This document shows, piece after piece, positions 45,659 to 54,400 of a stretch of 64,000 nt of DNA. Both the position numbers and the translations under genes were made by a program. Position 1 is the first letter of the stretch, and each line of letters opens with the position of its first letter. Location of the stretch: positions 1 through 64,000 of the forward strand of contig CAIJNL010000006.1 of assembly GCA_903822005.1 (NCBI GenBank), written 5' to 3'. Source of the stretch: an uncultured Nitrospiraceae bacterium (GTDB taxonomy: Bacteria; Nitrospirota; Thermodesulfovibrionia; Thermodesulfovibrionales; Dissulfurispiraceae). Below the pieces are notes generated by a model. It ran no database searches. It worked only from the letters and a program-made list of their open reading frames with translations, and was not told the origin of the DNA.

Positions 45659-46624
45659 ATGATGCGACTTCTATCCCGTCGAATAACATACAAACCCCTT
45701 TCCGCAGATACTGGACAGACAGGTTTGCAGTCGCAACGATCAGTTTTCTTTGTAATTGTTCTTCTCCTCTTACTCTCTTTGACAGCGGCCTGTTCTTCTA
45801 CTTCACACATGGCAGGTCCTCTTACGGCCTTTTCTTCCGCTACAGGGGATGCGGCAATCGCTACCAGGGCAGGAATAGAAACACTTCAAAATGCGGATTT
45901 GGACAAATCTGCATATAATGCATCAAAAAACAGTTCACTTAATGAAGATTTATTCCCCTTTTTTTTGAGCACTGGTGATGTTTATCAGCGGTTATTAGTA
46001 CTTGATGCATTGTCTATGTATGCAAGTCGCATGAAGCAATTGGCCGGAACAGACAAACTTGGGGATATCAACAGGAATTTCGCCGATCTCAAGACCAGTC
46101 TGGATTCAGCAGCCGCCTCCATAAAAAAGGTTTCCGGTGTAAAAAATCAACTTCCGGAAGGGGTTTTTGAAGTCCTTACAGGGATAGGGCAAGTGATAGT
46201 TAATCTGCATGTAGCTGATATTCGGGAAAAAACCATCTCAACCGCTCTGGAAAAAACCGATCCTTTTATTACTCGGGCTTGCGAATTGATTGCATCAGAA
46301 TATTCCGGACCGCACGGTCTCTTTTATGATCAGCTGCAGGCCTCTTATCGCACTTTACAGTTATCTGCTGATGATGACTTCAAGTCGTCAAGTAATGCAC
46401 AGGCAAAATTAAAAGTTTCCAGGGAGTATGGGTTGTTGCTGAAAAAAAAGCGCCTGGGACTGTCCTTATTCGATTCAATTGCTAATTCCTATCTTAAAAT
46501 TGCCGGAGCTCACAATGCCATGCTTCTGCAGGCCAGAGATAATATACAATCCGATGACGCCTTAAACAGCTTAAATGCCCAAATTGAATATACCAAATTT
46601 ATTTACTCTCAACTGGGCAAATAA
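45659..46624 (+). CDS. lipoprotein of unknown function
   Basis: This 321-residue protein has a long basic N-terminus, a hydrophobic stretch and a lipobox LTAACSS (Cys about 45), so it is probably a lipoprotein. A start at ATG 45662 is equally possible; GAAGGAGGAAC lies before both. The mature part is helical with heptad-like sections and no recognised domain. It begins 11 bases after the small membrane protein gene and ends 16 bases before the next gene, so the three probably form one operon. Confidence 0.65.
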   Translation: MMRLLSRRITYKPLSADTGQTGLQSQRSVFFVIVLLLLLSLTAACSSTSHMAGPLTAFSSATGDAAIATRAGIETLQNADLDKSAYNASKNSSLNEDLFPFFLSTGDVYQRLLVLDALSMYASRMKQLAGTDKLGDINRNFADLKTSLDSAAASIKKVSGVKNQLPEGVFEVLTGIGQVIVNLHVADIREKTISTALEKTDPFITRACELIASEYSGPHGLFYDQLQASYRTLQLSADDDFKSSSNAQAKLKVSREYGLLLKKKRLGLSLFDSIANSYLKIAGAHNAMLLQARDNIQSDDALNSLNAQIEYTKFIYSQLGK

Positions 46625-46640
46625 ATCCGGAGGTCAGATC

Positions 46641-46982
46641 ATGTCATATGATCCCTACTTTGTTCTCTCCGATTTTGCGGACGAACTATGGAATTTATAC
46701 CAAAACACCATGCTCACACAACCGAAAGATTCAGAGCAGGCGAGGTCCATGTACGAAGCGCTTGAAAACATTTATCTGGAGCCAATCCGGCGTTCTAAAG
46801 CCAGAGAGAACACTGAGAAATACAGAGCTGTTGCCTCTGAGCTTAAGGATCAGACCGAGTATATTGATAAACAGATCAGGAGAATCGCTGAAATAACGGA
46901 AAATACCAGGAAAATATCGGAATGCGCCGCTATTTTTGACCGGGTAATCGCCACTGCCGCCAAATTTCTGGTGCTGCTATAG
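46641..46982 (+). CDS. small helical protein of unknown function
   Basis: This 113-residue protein starts at 46641, chosen for its CCGGAGGTCAGATC ribosome site; a longer frame from 46575 would overlap the lipoprotein gene. It is mostly a charged alpha-helical or coiled-coil protein ending in a short hydrophobic segment (AATKF-type). The family is unknown. It is the last gene of the three-gene unit and is followed by a possible two-way terminator. Confidence 0.6.
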   Translation: MSYDPYFVLSDFADELWNLYQNTMLTQPKDSEQARSMYEALENIYLEPIRRSKARENTEKYRAVASELKDQTEYIDKQIRRIAEITENTRKISECAAIFDRVIATAAKFLVLL

Positions 46983-47024
46983 GCCTTATCGCGGTGGTAA
47001 CTCCCTAAATTGCGCATATAAACA

Positions 47025-47056
47025 GAAAGCCGCCAGGATATCCCCTGACGACTTTC
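47025..47056. terminator. possible bidirectional terminator between the unknown operon and leuD
   Basis: GAAAGCCGCCAGG (47025-47037) and CCTGACGACTTTC (47044-47056) pair over 13 positions; two of them are mismatched on the plus strand but are G-U pairs on the minus strand. On the minus strand it follows the leuD stop and is trailed by TGTTTATATG, a weak U-tract. Confidence 0.5.
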
Positions 47057-47069
47057 CGTTATGCCTTAA

Positions 47070-47594
47070 TTAGTATTTTGCGTCAGCGAATTCCACCCAT
47101 CCGCCTGCCTTCACAAGCGCCTTGTCGAATTCCATCAGCTGGTAGGATAAGGTTTTGCTTCCTTTGCCTGAGCTGATTGTCAGTTTGTCGGTGTCAAAAT
47201 CAATCGCTATCGCAGCCTCAGCGCCTTTGTGCTCAAACAACTCATTGATAGCAGCCTCGGGCATCTCAATCGCCAGCATGCCGCAGTTGAACATATTCTG
47301 CCTGAAGATACGCGCAAAGCTGGTTGCAATGACAACATTGATGTCATTTACCTCAAAAACCCATGGCGCATGTTCCCGCGAAGAACCGCAGCCGAAGTTG
47401 GCACGGGACACGATCACCTTTGAAGCAAGTACTGCCGGGTCGCGGGGAGCGAACCCGTCAATCTTCAGATCTTCGAGCATATGTGGCTTGAGCTCTTCTT
47501 TTGTATTCACAGTAAGATACTTGGCCGGAATTATCTCATCCGTATTGATATCTGCCCTGTCAAGAAAAAGGACCTTTCCTCCGAATTTTTTCAT
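47070..47594 (-). CDS. leuD: 3-isopropylmalate dehydratase small subunit
   Basis: This 174-residue swivelling-domain subunit begins GKVLFLDRADINTDEIIPAKYL and contains NFGCGSSREHAPW, the substrate-binding motif. With LeuC it isomerises 2-isopropylmalate to 3-isopropylmalate. The short length and the SSREHAPW type fit the archaeal/HacB-like class. It starts on the last base of leuC, so the two are coupled. Confidence 0.94.
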   Translation of the reverse strand: MKKFGGKVLFLDRADINTDEIIPAKYLTVNTKEELKPHMLEDLKIDGFAPRDPAVLASKVIVSRANFGCGSSREHAPWVFEVNDINVVIATSFARIFRQNMFNCGMLAIEMPEAAINELFEHKGAEAAIAIDFDTDKLTISSGKGSKTLSYQLMEFDKALVKAGGWVEFADAKY

Positions 47595-48889
47595 TATATT
47601 GCCTCCTTCCTGAACTTTCTGGGGTCGGCTATCTTGCCCTCAATGGCAGTAACTGCAGCCACTGCCGGGCTCATCAGATGCACCATTCCGCCCTTGCCCA
47701 TCCTGCCGTTAAAATTGCGGTTTGTTGTTGAAGCGCAGACTTCACCCTCTGCGAGCACTCCGTTAGACATGCCGAGGCACGCGCCGCAGGTGGGATTGGT
47801 CACACAGAAACCGGCATCAAGGAATATCTTTATAATGCCGTTGGCCTCGGCCTGTCTGAAGATCTCTGTGGTCGCCGGGGAGACAATGGCCCTCACAAGC
47901 GGCGCTATCTTTTTGCCTTTTACATACGAAGCTGCGATCTTCAGGTCCTCCATGCGTCCGTTAGTGCACGATCCGATATATATCTGGTCCACCAGGGTCC
48001 CGGCCATCTCGGTCACGTTTTTCACCTGATCAGGCTTGTAACCGAATGTCACCTGGGGTTCCATGTCGGAGACATCGATATCTACCACCTTCGCGTACTT
48101 GCATCCTTCGTCGGACCACCATTTTTTGAATTCTTCCAATGCCGCTTTCTTGTCCTTGTAATCTCCGGATATAAAGGGCCAGAGGTAATCGAGCGTAACT
48201 TCATCAGGCATGCAGACGCCAGAGGTGCCTCCTGCCTCCACAGCCATATTGCAGAGCGTCATCCTGCTCTCCATCGACAGGCCTTTAACAACATCGCCGT
48301 GGAATTCGATTACACAGTCCGTCGCACCCTTGACCGTTAGCGTCTTTATTACCTTGAGTATTAGGTCCTTGGAATATACTCCTTCAGGAAGCCTGCCGTT
48401 GAGGTTTACCCTGATAGTTTCAGGGTCTCTGAAGCTACAGACACCTTTTAATATGCCGACCTCCAGGTCGGTTGTACCGACTCCGGCAGCAAACGCGCCG
48501 AAAGCGCCATGCGTGCATGTATGGGAGTCACCCATTATCACCGTATTGCCCGGACGAATAAACCCTTTTTCGGGAAAGATTGAGTGGCAGACCCCGTTTT
48601 GCCCAATATCAAAAAAGTCCTTGATCTTGTGCCTGCGGACCCAATCCCTCAGGATCTTTCCCTGCAGCGCGGTCTGAGAGTCTTTTGCCGGAGACACATG
48701 GTCAATCACGACCTTTATCCTGTTCGTATCAAAAACCCTGTCCTTTCCCCTGGCAACAAGATCATTAATCGCGATTGGAGTGGTTATCTCATGACAGAGT
48801 ACCACATCAATATTCAGTACCTTTGTGCCCGGAAACGGTTCGTCCTTTAAATGCGTCTTGAAAATCTTTTCAGCCAGTGTCATAGCCAT
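47594..48889 (-). CDS. leuC: 3-isopropylmalate dehydratase large subunit (HacA-type)
   Basis: This 431-residue aconitase-family protein binds a [4Fe-4S] cluster through the cysteines in YIGSCTNGRMEDL and NPTCGACLGMSNG. It has MGDSHTCTHGAFGAFAAGVG and a KAKVDID-like spacer typical of the shorter, archaeal-type large subunit (about 420 residues rather than 465). It acts with LeuD, the next gene. AAAGGTGACTAA precedes the start. A LysR gene is divergent across a 113-base region with an operator-like palindrome. Confidence 0.94.
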   Translation of the reverse strand: MAMTLAEKIFKTHLKDEPFPGTKVLNIDVVLCHEITTPIAINDLVARGKDRVFDTNRIKVVIDHVSPAKDSQTALQGKILRDWVRRHKIKDFFDIGQNGVCHSIFPEKGFIRPGNTVIMGDSHTCTHGAFGAFAAGVGTTDLEVGILKGVCSFRDPETIRVNLNGRLPEGVYSKDLILKVIKTLTVKGATDCVIEFHGDVVKGLSMESRMTLCNMAVEAGGTSGVCMPDEVTLDYLWPFISGDYKDKKAALEEFKKWWSDEGCKYAKVVDIDVSDMEPQVTFGYKPDQVKNVTEMAGTLVDQIYIGSCTNGRMEDLKIAASYVKGKKIAPLVRAIVSPATTEIFRQAEANGIIKIFLDAGFCVTNPTCGACLGMSNGVLAEGEVCASTTNRNFNGRMGKGGMVHLMSPAVAAVTAIEGKIADPRKFRKEAI

Positions 48890-48930
48890 TTAGTCACCTT
48901 TCCTCCATGTAATAGAGGCCTTTACTATTT

Positions 48931-48956
48931 TATGATTATAGGATATCATAATCATA
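48931..48956. promoter_or_regulatory. operator-like inverted repeat between leuC and the LysR gene
   Basis: TATGATTAT (48931-48939) and ATAATCATA (48948-48956) are exact inverted copies separated by eight bases. They lie in the divergent promoter region, about 42 bases from the leuC start and about 46 bases from the LysR start. LysR proteins typically bind such dyads in the intergenic region they share with a target gene. Confidence 0.65.
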
Positions 48957-49002
48957 TATATTAGTAAAATTCATTAATTTCATAATAACCATAACTAATA
49001 GT

Positions 49003-49881
49003 ATGAATTTAAACCAACTCTTATACTTCAAGGCAGTCTCTGAAACCGGCAGCATAAGTCGGGCAGCCGCCGAATTGCTGATCACCCAGCCGGCCGTGAG
49101 CAAACAGATCAAAGCACTTGAAAACGAACTCGGAGAAAAACTGTTTGACAGGATAGGCAAAAAGGTATTTCTTACGCATGCAGGAGAGATGTTATATACG
49201 CACGTGGAAAAGATACTGCGCACTGTAGATGAAGCGAAGACAGCGGTCAGGGACATATCAGCTGAATGCTCTGGCGAACTCATTATAGGCGTGAGCGACC
49301 ACATAAGCATTCACAGGCTGCCGGACGTGCTGAAATCATATATCACCGCTTTTCCCAGGGTCGACCTGAAACTGCGCTGCCACCGGTCCGAGACGATTTT
49401 GGAAATGACAGGAAAGAACCACGTAGACCTCGGGGTAATCACCCTGCCAAAAGACGCCCAAAACATGGTGATGATAAAAATATGGAAAGACCCCATGACC
49501 CTGGTATTCGTGAAAGGCCATCCGCTTGAATCCCTTCAGACTGTAAAACTTAAGGACGCAGTCAACTACGGCATGATCCTGAATGAGTCCGACACAGAGA
49601 CCCGGCGCGCAATAGACAACGCCTTTTCACTCAGAAAATTGAGGCCCAACGTGACTATGGAGGTCGCATACATAGAGACGATCAAAGGGCTTGTAAAAAC
49701 AGGTCTCGGCATATCCATACTGCCGGACAAAGCTGTAGAATCCGAAGTAAAGAGCGGGGAGCTCGGCAAAGCAAAAATTGCCGATGCGGACATCTCCAGG
49801 GACCTGGGAGTTGTTTATCTCAAAGACAAATTCCTTTCGAGACCCGCAACCGAATTTCTCAAGATCCTGGGCAGTGCTTGA
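49003..49881 (+). CDS. LysR-family transcriptional regulator
   Basis: This 292-residue protein has an N-terminal winged helix-turn-helix (1-60: FKAVSETGSISRAAAELLIT with QPAVSKQIKALENELGEKLF) and a C-terminal effector-binding domain (about 90-290) with ELIIGVSDHISIHRLPDVL and VKTGLGISILPDKA. It is divergent from leuC with a perfect dyad between them, so it probably controls leuCD and itself, perhaps in response to a leucine-pathway intermediate (inference). Confidence 0.9.
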   Translation: MNLNQLLYFKAVSETGSISRAAAELLITQPAVSKQIKALENELGEKLFDRIGKKVFLTHAGEMLYTHVEKILRTVDEAKTAVRDISAECSGELIIGVSDHISIHRLPDVLKSYITAFPRVDLKLRCHRSETILEMTGKNHVDLGVITLPKDAQNMVMIKIWKDPMTLVFVKGHPLESLQTVKLKDAVNYGMILNESDTETRRAIDNAFSLRKLRPNVTMEVAYIETIKGLVKTGLGISILPDKAVESEVKSGELGKAKIADADISRDLGVVYLKDKFLSRPATEFLKILGSA

Positions 49882-49940
49882 GTTCACCGCAATTCGGGGA
49901 TATAATAAGCTGGATCAGTTATTCTGGTCCGGAGGTTCCG

Positions 49941-50339
49941 ATGGCGCACAGCATTAAGGTGAAGATCTATTATGAAGACACGGACGCTGGCGGGGTAGTC
50001 TATTACGCCAACTACCTGCGTTACATGGAGCGGGCCCGGACAGAATTCCTGGCTGAAAAAGGCATAAACATCGCCCAATTTCATGCCGAAGGGCTGTTCT
50101 TCGTGGTGACTCATGTTGATATCAGTTACAAGCGCCCGGCCAGGCTCGGAGAAATAATAGATGTTACAACGGAAGTGGCTGAGATGAAAAAGGCGAGTAT
50201 GACCATACTGAACCGCGTATGCAAAGAGGGGTTTGTCATGGTAGAGGCGCTGGTTACCATTGCGTGTATTGATAAAGACGGAAGGCCGAAAAGGCTTCCA
50301 GAGAGCTTCATGGCCGTAAAAGAACCTGAAAAGAGCTAA
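49941..50339 (+). CDS. ybgC: YbgC/FadM-type acyl-CoA thioesterase
   Basis: This 132-residue hot-dog protein has the family motif YYEDTDAGGVVYYANYLRYM, where the Asp after T is catalytic, followed by ERARTEFL. It hydrolyses acyl-CoA or acyl-ACP thioesters. In many Gram-negatives YbgC precedes tol-pal, but no tol genes are here. The start at 49941 is set by GGAGGTTCCG; the longer frame from 49878 overlaps the LysR stop. It lies 17 bases before a Rid protein gene. Confidence 0.9.
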   Translation: MAHSIKVKIYYEDTDAGGVVYYANYLRYMERARTEFLAEKGINIAQFHAEGLFFVVTHVDISYKRPARLGEIIDVTTEVAEMKKASMTILNRVCKEGFVMVEALVTIACIDKDGRPKRLPESFMAVKEPEKS

Positions 50340-50356
50340 ACGAAAGGAATGATATC

Positions 50357-50818
50357 ATGAACATTGACGAAAGACTGAAGGAACTCGGCATTATTCTTAC
50401 TGAAAGTCCAAAACCCCTCGGGTCATATGTTTCCTGTGTCCAGACAGGCAATCTGCTTTTTCTCAGCGGGGTATTGCCGTTCAGAAGCGGCAAACTTACA
50501 AGGACAGGCAGGGTAGGAGAAACCGTAACTCTTGATGAAGCAAAGGAAGACGCGAGACAGATAGTGATCAACGCCGTATCCGTGCTTAAAGTCAATATTG
50601 GAGACCTGAATAAAATCACCAAGTGTGTAAAGGTGAACGGCTTTGTGGCGTCTGCTGCTGATTTTTATGATCAGCCGAAGGTGCTGAACGGCGCGTCTGA
50701 TTTATTGTTCGAGATTTTCGGAGAGGCAGGCAAACATGCCCGCGCGGCCGTAGGCGTAAATGCCCTGCCGATGAATACGCCGGTCGAGATTGATTTTATT
50801 TTTGAGGTAAGAAATTAG
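50357..50818 (+). CDS. RidA/YjgF-family protein
   Basis: This 153-residue protein has the Rid fold, with GILPFRSGKL-like strand GVLPFRSGKLTRTGRVGETV and the C-terminal HARAAVGVNALPMNTPVEID. The conserved Arg and the hydrophobic cleft match the RidA family, whose core members hydrolyse reactive imines or enamines. The N-terminal YVSCVQTGNLLFLSG and the loop ahead of it are longer than RidA itself, so a Rid1-7 paralogue is likely. It is 17 bases after ybgC with an AAAGGAATG ribosome site. Confidence 0.85.
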   Translation: MNIDERLKELGIILTESPKPLGSYVSCVQTGNLLFLSGVLPFRSGKLTRTGRVGETVTLDEAKEDARQIVINAVSVLKVNIGDLNKITKCVKVNGFVASAADFYDQPKVLNGASDLLFEIFGEAGKHARAAVGVNALPMNTPVEIDFIFEVRN

Positions 50819-50953
50819 CCACCAAATCTCTTACTTGTATTAAAGTTATGCATAGTGCACCGCTGCGTTGCTATGGACCTACGTCTGGCTTACTGTCATC
50901 CGGATTTTAGGTTTGCTTTGATATCTCTGCTATAATCTGCATAAGGTGCCCCG

Positions 50954-51631
50954 ATGAAACGCAAAAAAGCAGACCCGGAAGATTTTTCTTTTCGCCCGTT
51001 CAGGCAACTCAAAGCCTCCATCAGAAAAAGCCCTGCCACGGCTGAGCCGGAGAAGAAATGTCCAGCGCCTCCGCCACCTCCAGGTGATCACGAAATATTC
51101 CTGCAGGCCATGAAGGACGTCAGGGAGATAAAGGAGTTCAGGGAGATGCCCGTACGAAAAAAGCCTGTTACCGTGATCCGCAGGCAGGAGCATCCTGACA
51201 AGGAAGCATTAAAGACCCTCGAAGGCATTACACGGGGCAGATTGCCGATAAGGCTTGCGGATACTCAGGAGTATGTTGAATGGATGAACCCCGATTACGA
51301 CTTTTCGGCTGCGGTCATAAGGAGACTTCGCGAGGGTCGCTTTGCGGTGCAGGATCTTCTTGACCTGCACGGTTATACTGTGGAGGAGGCAGATGCAAAG
51401 ATTGCTGTATTCATGAAGGACTCGCTGCTGCGCAATCTAAGGTGTGTCAGGATCATACACGGGAGAGGTCTCAAGTCACAGAAGGGACCAGTACTTAAAG
51501 GAGCACTGCTGAATTGTCTTTCCGGGCGTTATAAAAAAAATGTGGTTGCATTTGTCACAGCGCGCCAATGCGACGGTGGTCTTGGCGCCCTTTATGTACT
51601 GCTGAAACGGCATACACCCGCAAAAAAATAG
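50954..51631 (+). CDS. Smr domain protein
   Basis: This 225-residue protein has a basic, Pro-rich N-terminal half and a C-terminal Smr (MutS2-related) domain (about 135-225). LDLHGYTVEEADAKIAVF is the LDLHG motif and CVRIIHGRGLKS the HGRG motif, followed by VVAFVTARQCDGGLGALYV. Smr domains nick DNA or cleave RNA. Stand-alone Smr proteins of this size are common but little studied. It is convergent with a small exported protein gene. Confidence 0.87.
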   Translation: MKRKKADPEDFSFRPFRQLKASIRKSPATAEPEKKCPAPPPPPGDHEIFLQAMKDVREIKEFREMPVRKKPVTVIRRQEHPDKEALKTLEGITRGRLPIRLADTQEYVEWMNPDYDFSAAVIRRLREGRFAVQDLLDLHGYTVEEADAKIAVFMKDSLLRNLRCVRIIHGRGLKSQKGPVLKGALLNCLSGRYKKNVVAFVTARQCDGGLGALYVLLKRHTPAKK

Positions 51632-51657
51632 ACGTCAATTCACGACTTCCTGCCGGA

Positions 51658-52092
51658 TCAGTATATTGAACGCATCCGTCCGGTCCTCTTGTCTATTATC
51701 ACCTTGTCTATTAACACGCCCCGGGGGTCCCTGACATCCGCCTGGTAGAAGATGTCCCGCTCAATGACAGGACCTATCCTTACATCGCGGCCCTGATAAT
51801 ACTGTGCCATTATCCGGCCGGCCTCATACGCATTGGGGACCGCCCTCCTCTGCCCATACCAGTTTTTGGGAGCAACATACCGGTACTGGTACTGAGGGAC
51901 CGGAACAGGCTGCGGTGCCGGAACAATATATACGCGCTCAACGGCAAGCGCATCCTCACTGCAGAAAAGGCCGCAAAAAAACAGGCCGGACATAGCGAGC
52001 AATATACTCAATGACACGATCTTGCTCTTCTTCCGGCCCATCGCTTTTCTGCTGCCCCGATATCTCATTATTATTTTATTAAATATATTCAT
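51658..52092 (-). CDS. small exported protein of unknown function
   Basis: This protein is up to 144 residues long. A basic N-terminus precedes a hydrophobic segment (about 26-48) with a signal-peptidase-like end (EDALAVERV). The mature part has a VYIVPAPQPVPVPQYQYRY stretch rich in Pro, Tyr and Gln, then a compact C-terminal domain. Starts at codon 9 or 18 are possible. No family is recognised; envelope location is inferred. Confidence 0.6.
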   Translation of the reverse strand: MNIFNKIIMRYRGSRKAMGRKKSKIVSLSILLAMSGLFFCGLFCSEDALAVERVYIVPAPQPVPVPQYQYRYVAPKNWYGQRRAVPNAYEAGRIMAQYYQGRDVRIGPVIERDIFYQADVRDPRGVLIDKVIIDKRTGRMRSIY

Positions 52093-52216
52093 GATGATTA
52101 ATACTCAGGGTGCATTCTTCGGTCCCTGCAATCCTTTCCTGTAACAGGATACCAGAACATTGTGAAGCGGCAACGAACAGATTGTGAATAATTGTGAATG
52201 CCTGTTTCCCATATAA

Positions 52217-53560
52217 TCATGCAGGCAGCTCGACTCTGAAGGCCGTGCCGGCATTCCGCTCGCTTTGCACTTCTATTCTGCCGCCATGGGCCTCGACCAG
52301 TTCCCTGACTATTGTAAGTCCGATACCGAGCCCGCCCTTCTCTCCCCTGTAAAATCTCTCGAAAATAAAAGGCAGGTCCTCTTTGCTTATCCCCTTGCCG
52401 CTGTCGCGGACTTCAATTACAGTCCCGGCTCCATGCGAAACAAGTATCTGCACGCTGCCACCCCGATCAGTGGCCTTAAGCGCATTTGAAAGCAGATTTA
52501 TCATGATCTGACTCAGCCGGTCGGGGTCAGCGTTAATGCAGATGACTTCATCGCATACAAGTTCCAACGCAACCCCTTTTTCATCAAAGAGGAGTTTCAG
52601 CCTTGAATATATGCCCTCCATGAACGGCCTCGCAGAAAAACTTTTTTTGCTCATGTAACGGCTGCTCGCCTCTGCTTGTGCCAGTTCTTCGATGCCTTCA
52701 ATTATTTTTCTCAGCCTGCCTATTTCAGCATGAAGGGACTGCAGATTCTCCGAGTCAACCGGAATAAGGCCGTCTATCATCGCTTCAAGTTCGCCCCGCA
52801 TGGCGCTTATAGGGGTCCTCAGTTCATGCGCTATGTTGGCCGTCAGTTTTTTTCTCAGAGATTCCTGCATCTCAAGAGAATGTGCCATACGGTTAAAGGC
52901 ATCCGAAAGTCTCGCAATTTCATCCCTGCCGGTTATACTGACACGGCTTTTCAGATTGCCCCCGCTTATCTCTGCCGCGGCCCTTGTTAGCCCTTTTATG
53001 GGATTGGTCAAACGCCTCGAAAAAAAGACACTTAAAAGAATAGCGATACCGCCAAGCACCAGCAGCGAGATCAGCAACAGCTCATTGCTGCGGGAGATAA
53101 ATACCCCCTCTTTTTGAGGCTTTAGAAAACTCACTTCAATACGGCCTATCTGTTCACCCTCCAGAAAAAGCGGGTACGGGACATATTTTTCGCCCGATTT
53201 GCGCCCTTCCGTGCTGCTTAGCGCCAGTATCCTGTTTACCACATTTTCAGGCTGAAGCCCTACCGCCTTTTCAGTATCAATGACCATGCGGTCTTTTCCG
53301 TCATAAAGCTTTATGTCAAACCCGAGCATAAGGGCCCATATCAGATTTTCAGAAAGGTCTTTTTTGTCCCAGCCGCGCTGTTTGTCATAGGAACTCTCAA
53401 CGGCAGCCGTGATCCAGTAAATGCGGTCTTCCTGCTCTCCCTCCAGATACTCCCTGAAGTCCTTGAGCATCAAATCGCGCAGCAGCAGGGCGGCAGAAAG
53501 TGCGGTGAGCGATACTACTATAAGCAGCACCAGAAACTTGAGCCAGAGGCTTTTAATCAT
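52217..53560 (-). CDS. OmpR-partner sensor histidine kinase (EnvZ/BaeS-like)
   Basis: This 447-residue membrane kinase has TM1 (about 9-28), a periplasmic domain of about 120 residues and TM2 (about 160-180). A HAMP domain (RRLTNPIKGLTRAAAEISGG) and HisKA with ANIAHELRTPISAMRGELEA follow, then ATPase boxes LLSNALKAT, DSGKGIS and GGLGIGLTIV. It pairs with the response regulator gene just upstream, which it overlaps by eight bases. No periplasmic signature reveals its stimulus. Confidence 0.92.
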   Translation of the reverse strand: MIKSLWLKFLVLLIVVSLTALSAALLLRDLMLKDFREYLEGEQEDRIYWITAAVESSYDKQRGWDKKDLSENLIWALMLGFDIKLYDGKDRMVIDTEKAVGLQPENVVNRILALSSTEGRKSGEKYVPYPLFLEGEQIGRIEVSFLKPQKEGVFISRSNELLLISLLVLGGIAILLSVFFSRRLTNPIKGLTRAAAEISGGNLKSRVSITGRDEIARLSDAFNRMAHSLEMQESLRKKLTANIAHELRTPISAMRGELEAMIDGLIPVDSENLQSLHAEIGRLRKIIEGIEELAQAEASSRYMSKKSFSARPFMEGIYSRLKLLFDEKGVALELVCDEVICINADPDRLSQIMINLLSNALKATDRGGSVQILVSHGAGTVIEVRDSGKGISKEDLPFIFERFYRGEKGGLGIGLTIVRELVEAHGGRIEVQSERNAGTAFRVELPA

Positions 53561-54254
53561 CCCTTTTGCCTGAAAACCGATACCCGACTCCGTATATGGT
53601 AAGTATATATTCAGGATTTCTTGGGTCTTTCTCTATCTTGTGCCTGATGTTCTTTATATGTGCGTCAATACTCCTCTCGTAGCCTTCGAACTGGTAGCCA
53701 AGCGCCTTCTCAACCAGCTCTTCGCGCGGAAATACCCGGCCCGGATTCGATGCGAGCACATGCAGCACCTTGAATTCTGTTGGAGTTATGTTGACGGCCC
53801 TGCCCGCCGCATTAACTTCATAGCTCATAGCGTCGATTACAAGTGCGCCTTTGTTGAACGTGACCGGCCCGCCGCTGTCAACCTCGCCTTTCTGCTGCCT
53901 TCTGAGCACCGCCTTGATCCTGTATACGAGTTCTCGCGGGCTGAAGGGCTTTACAATGTAGTCGTCGGCACCAAGCGCAAAACCCGCAACTCTCTCTTCT
54001 TCCGACGATTTGGCAGTTACCATAATGATCGGGAAATCGCCCATCTGCCGCAGTTCCTGGCAGACCTCTTCTCCGCTTATATCGGGAAGGTTAAGATCGA
54101 GCACTGCAAGTGCAGGCATCTCTTTCATTGCTTCAGCTATGGCGCCTTTGCCTGTGTCGGCATGCACTACGCGGTAACCGGCTCCTTCCAGATAAACCTT
54201 CTCTACCCTGGCTATCTTGGCGTCGTCTTCAACAAGCAGAATGGGCTGTATCAT
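53553..54254 (-). CDS. OmpR-family response regulator
   Basis: This 233-residue regulator has a receiver (1-120) with VEDDAKI and the phospho-acceptor in LAVLDLNLPDISG, then a winged-helix DNA-binding domain (about 135-230) with FKVLHVLASNPGRVFPREEL and IDAHIKNIRHKIEKDP. Its partner kinase overlaps its 3' end, so it is the cognate regulator. Targets are unknown. Confidence 0.95.
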   Translation of the reverse strand: MIQPILLVEDDAKIARVEKVYLEGAGYRVVHADTGKGAIAEAMKEMPALAVLDLNLPDISGEEVCQELRQMGDFPIIMVTAKSSEEERVAGFALGADDYIVKPFSPRELVYRIKAVLRRQQKGEVDSGGPVTFNKGALVIDAMSYEVNAAGRAVNITPTEFKVLHVLASNPGRVFPREELVEKALGYQFEGYERSIDAHIKNIRHKIEKDPRNPEYILTIYGVGYRFSGKRDD

Positions 54255-54400
54255 AATAATAAACTTCCCCCTTTTGGGCCTGAGTTCGCTAAATCACATT
54301 CAGACTATTATATGGCATTAACAAGGTCGGTTTTCAACTGCCTTATCTCATATACGACGCCGGTATTGAGGAAAAATACATTTCAGAGAAACAAACAGAT

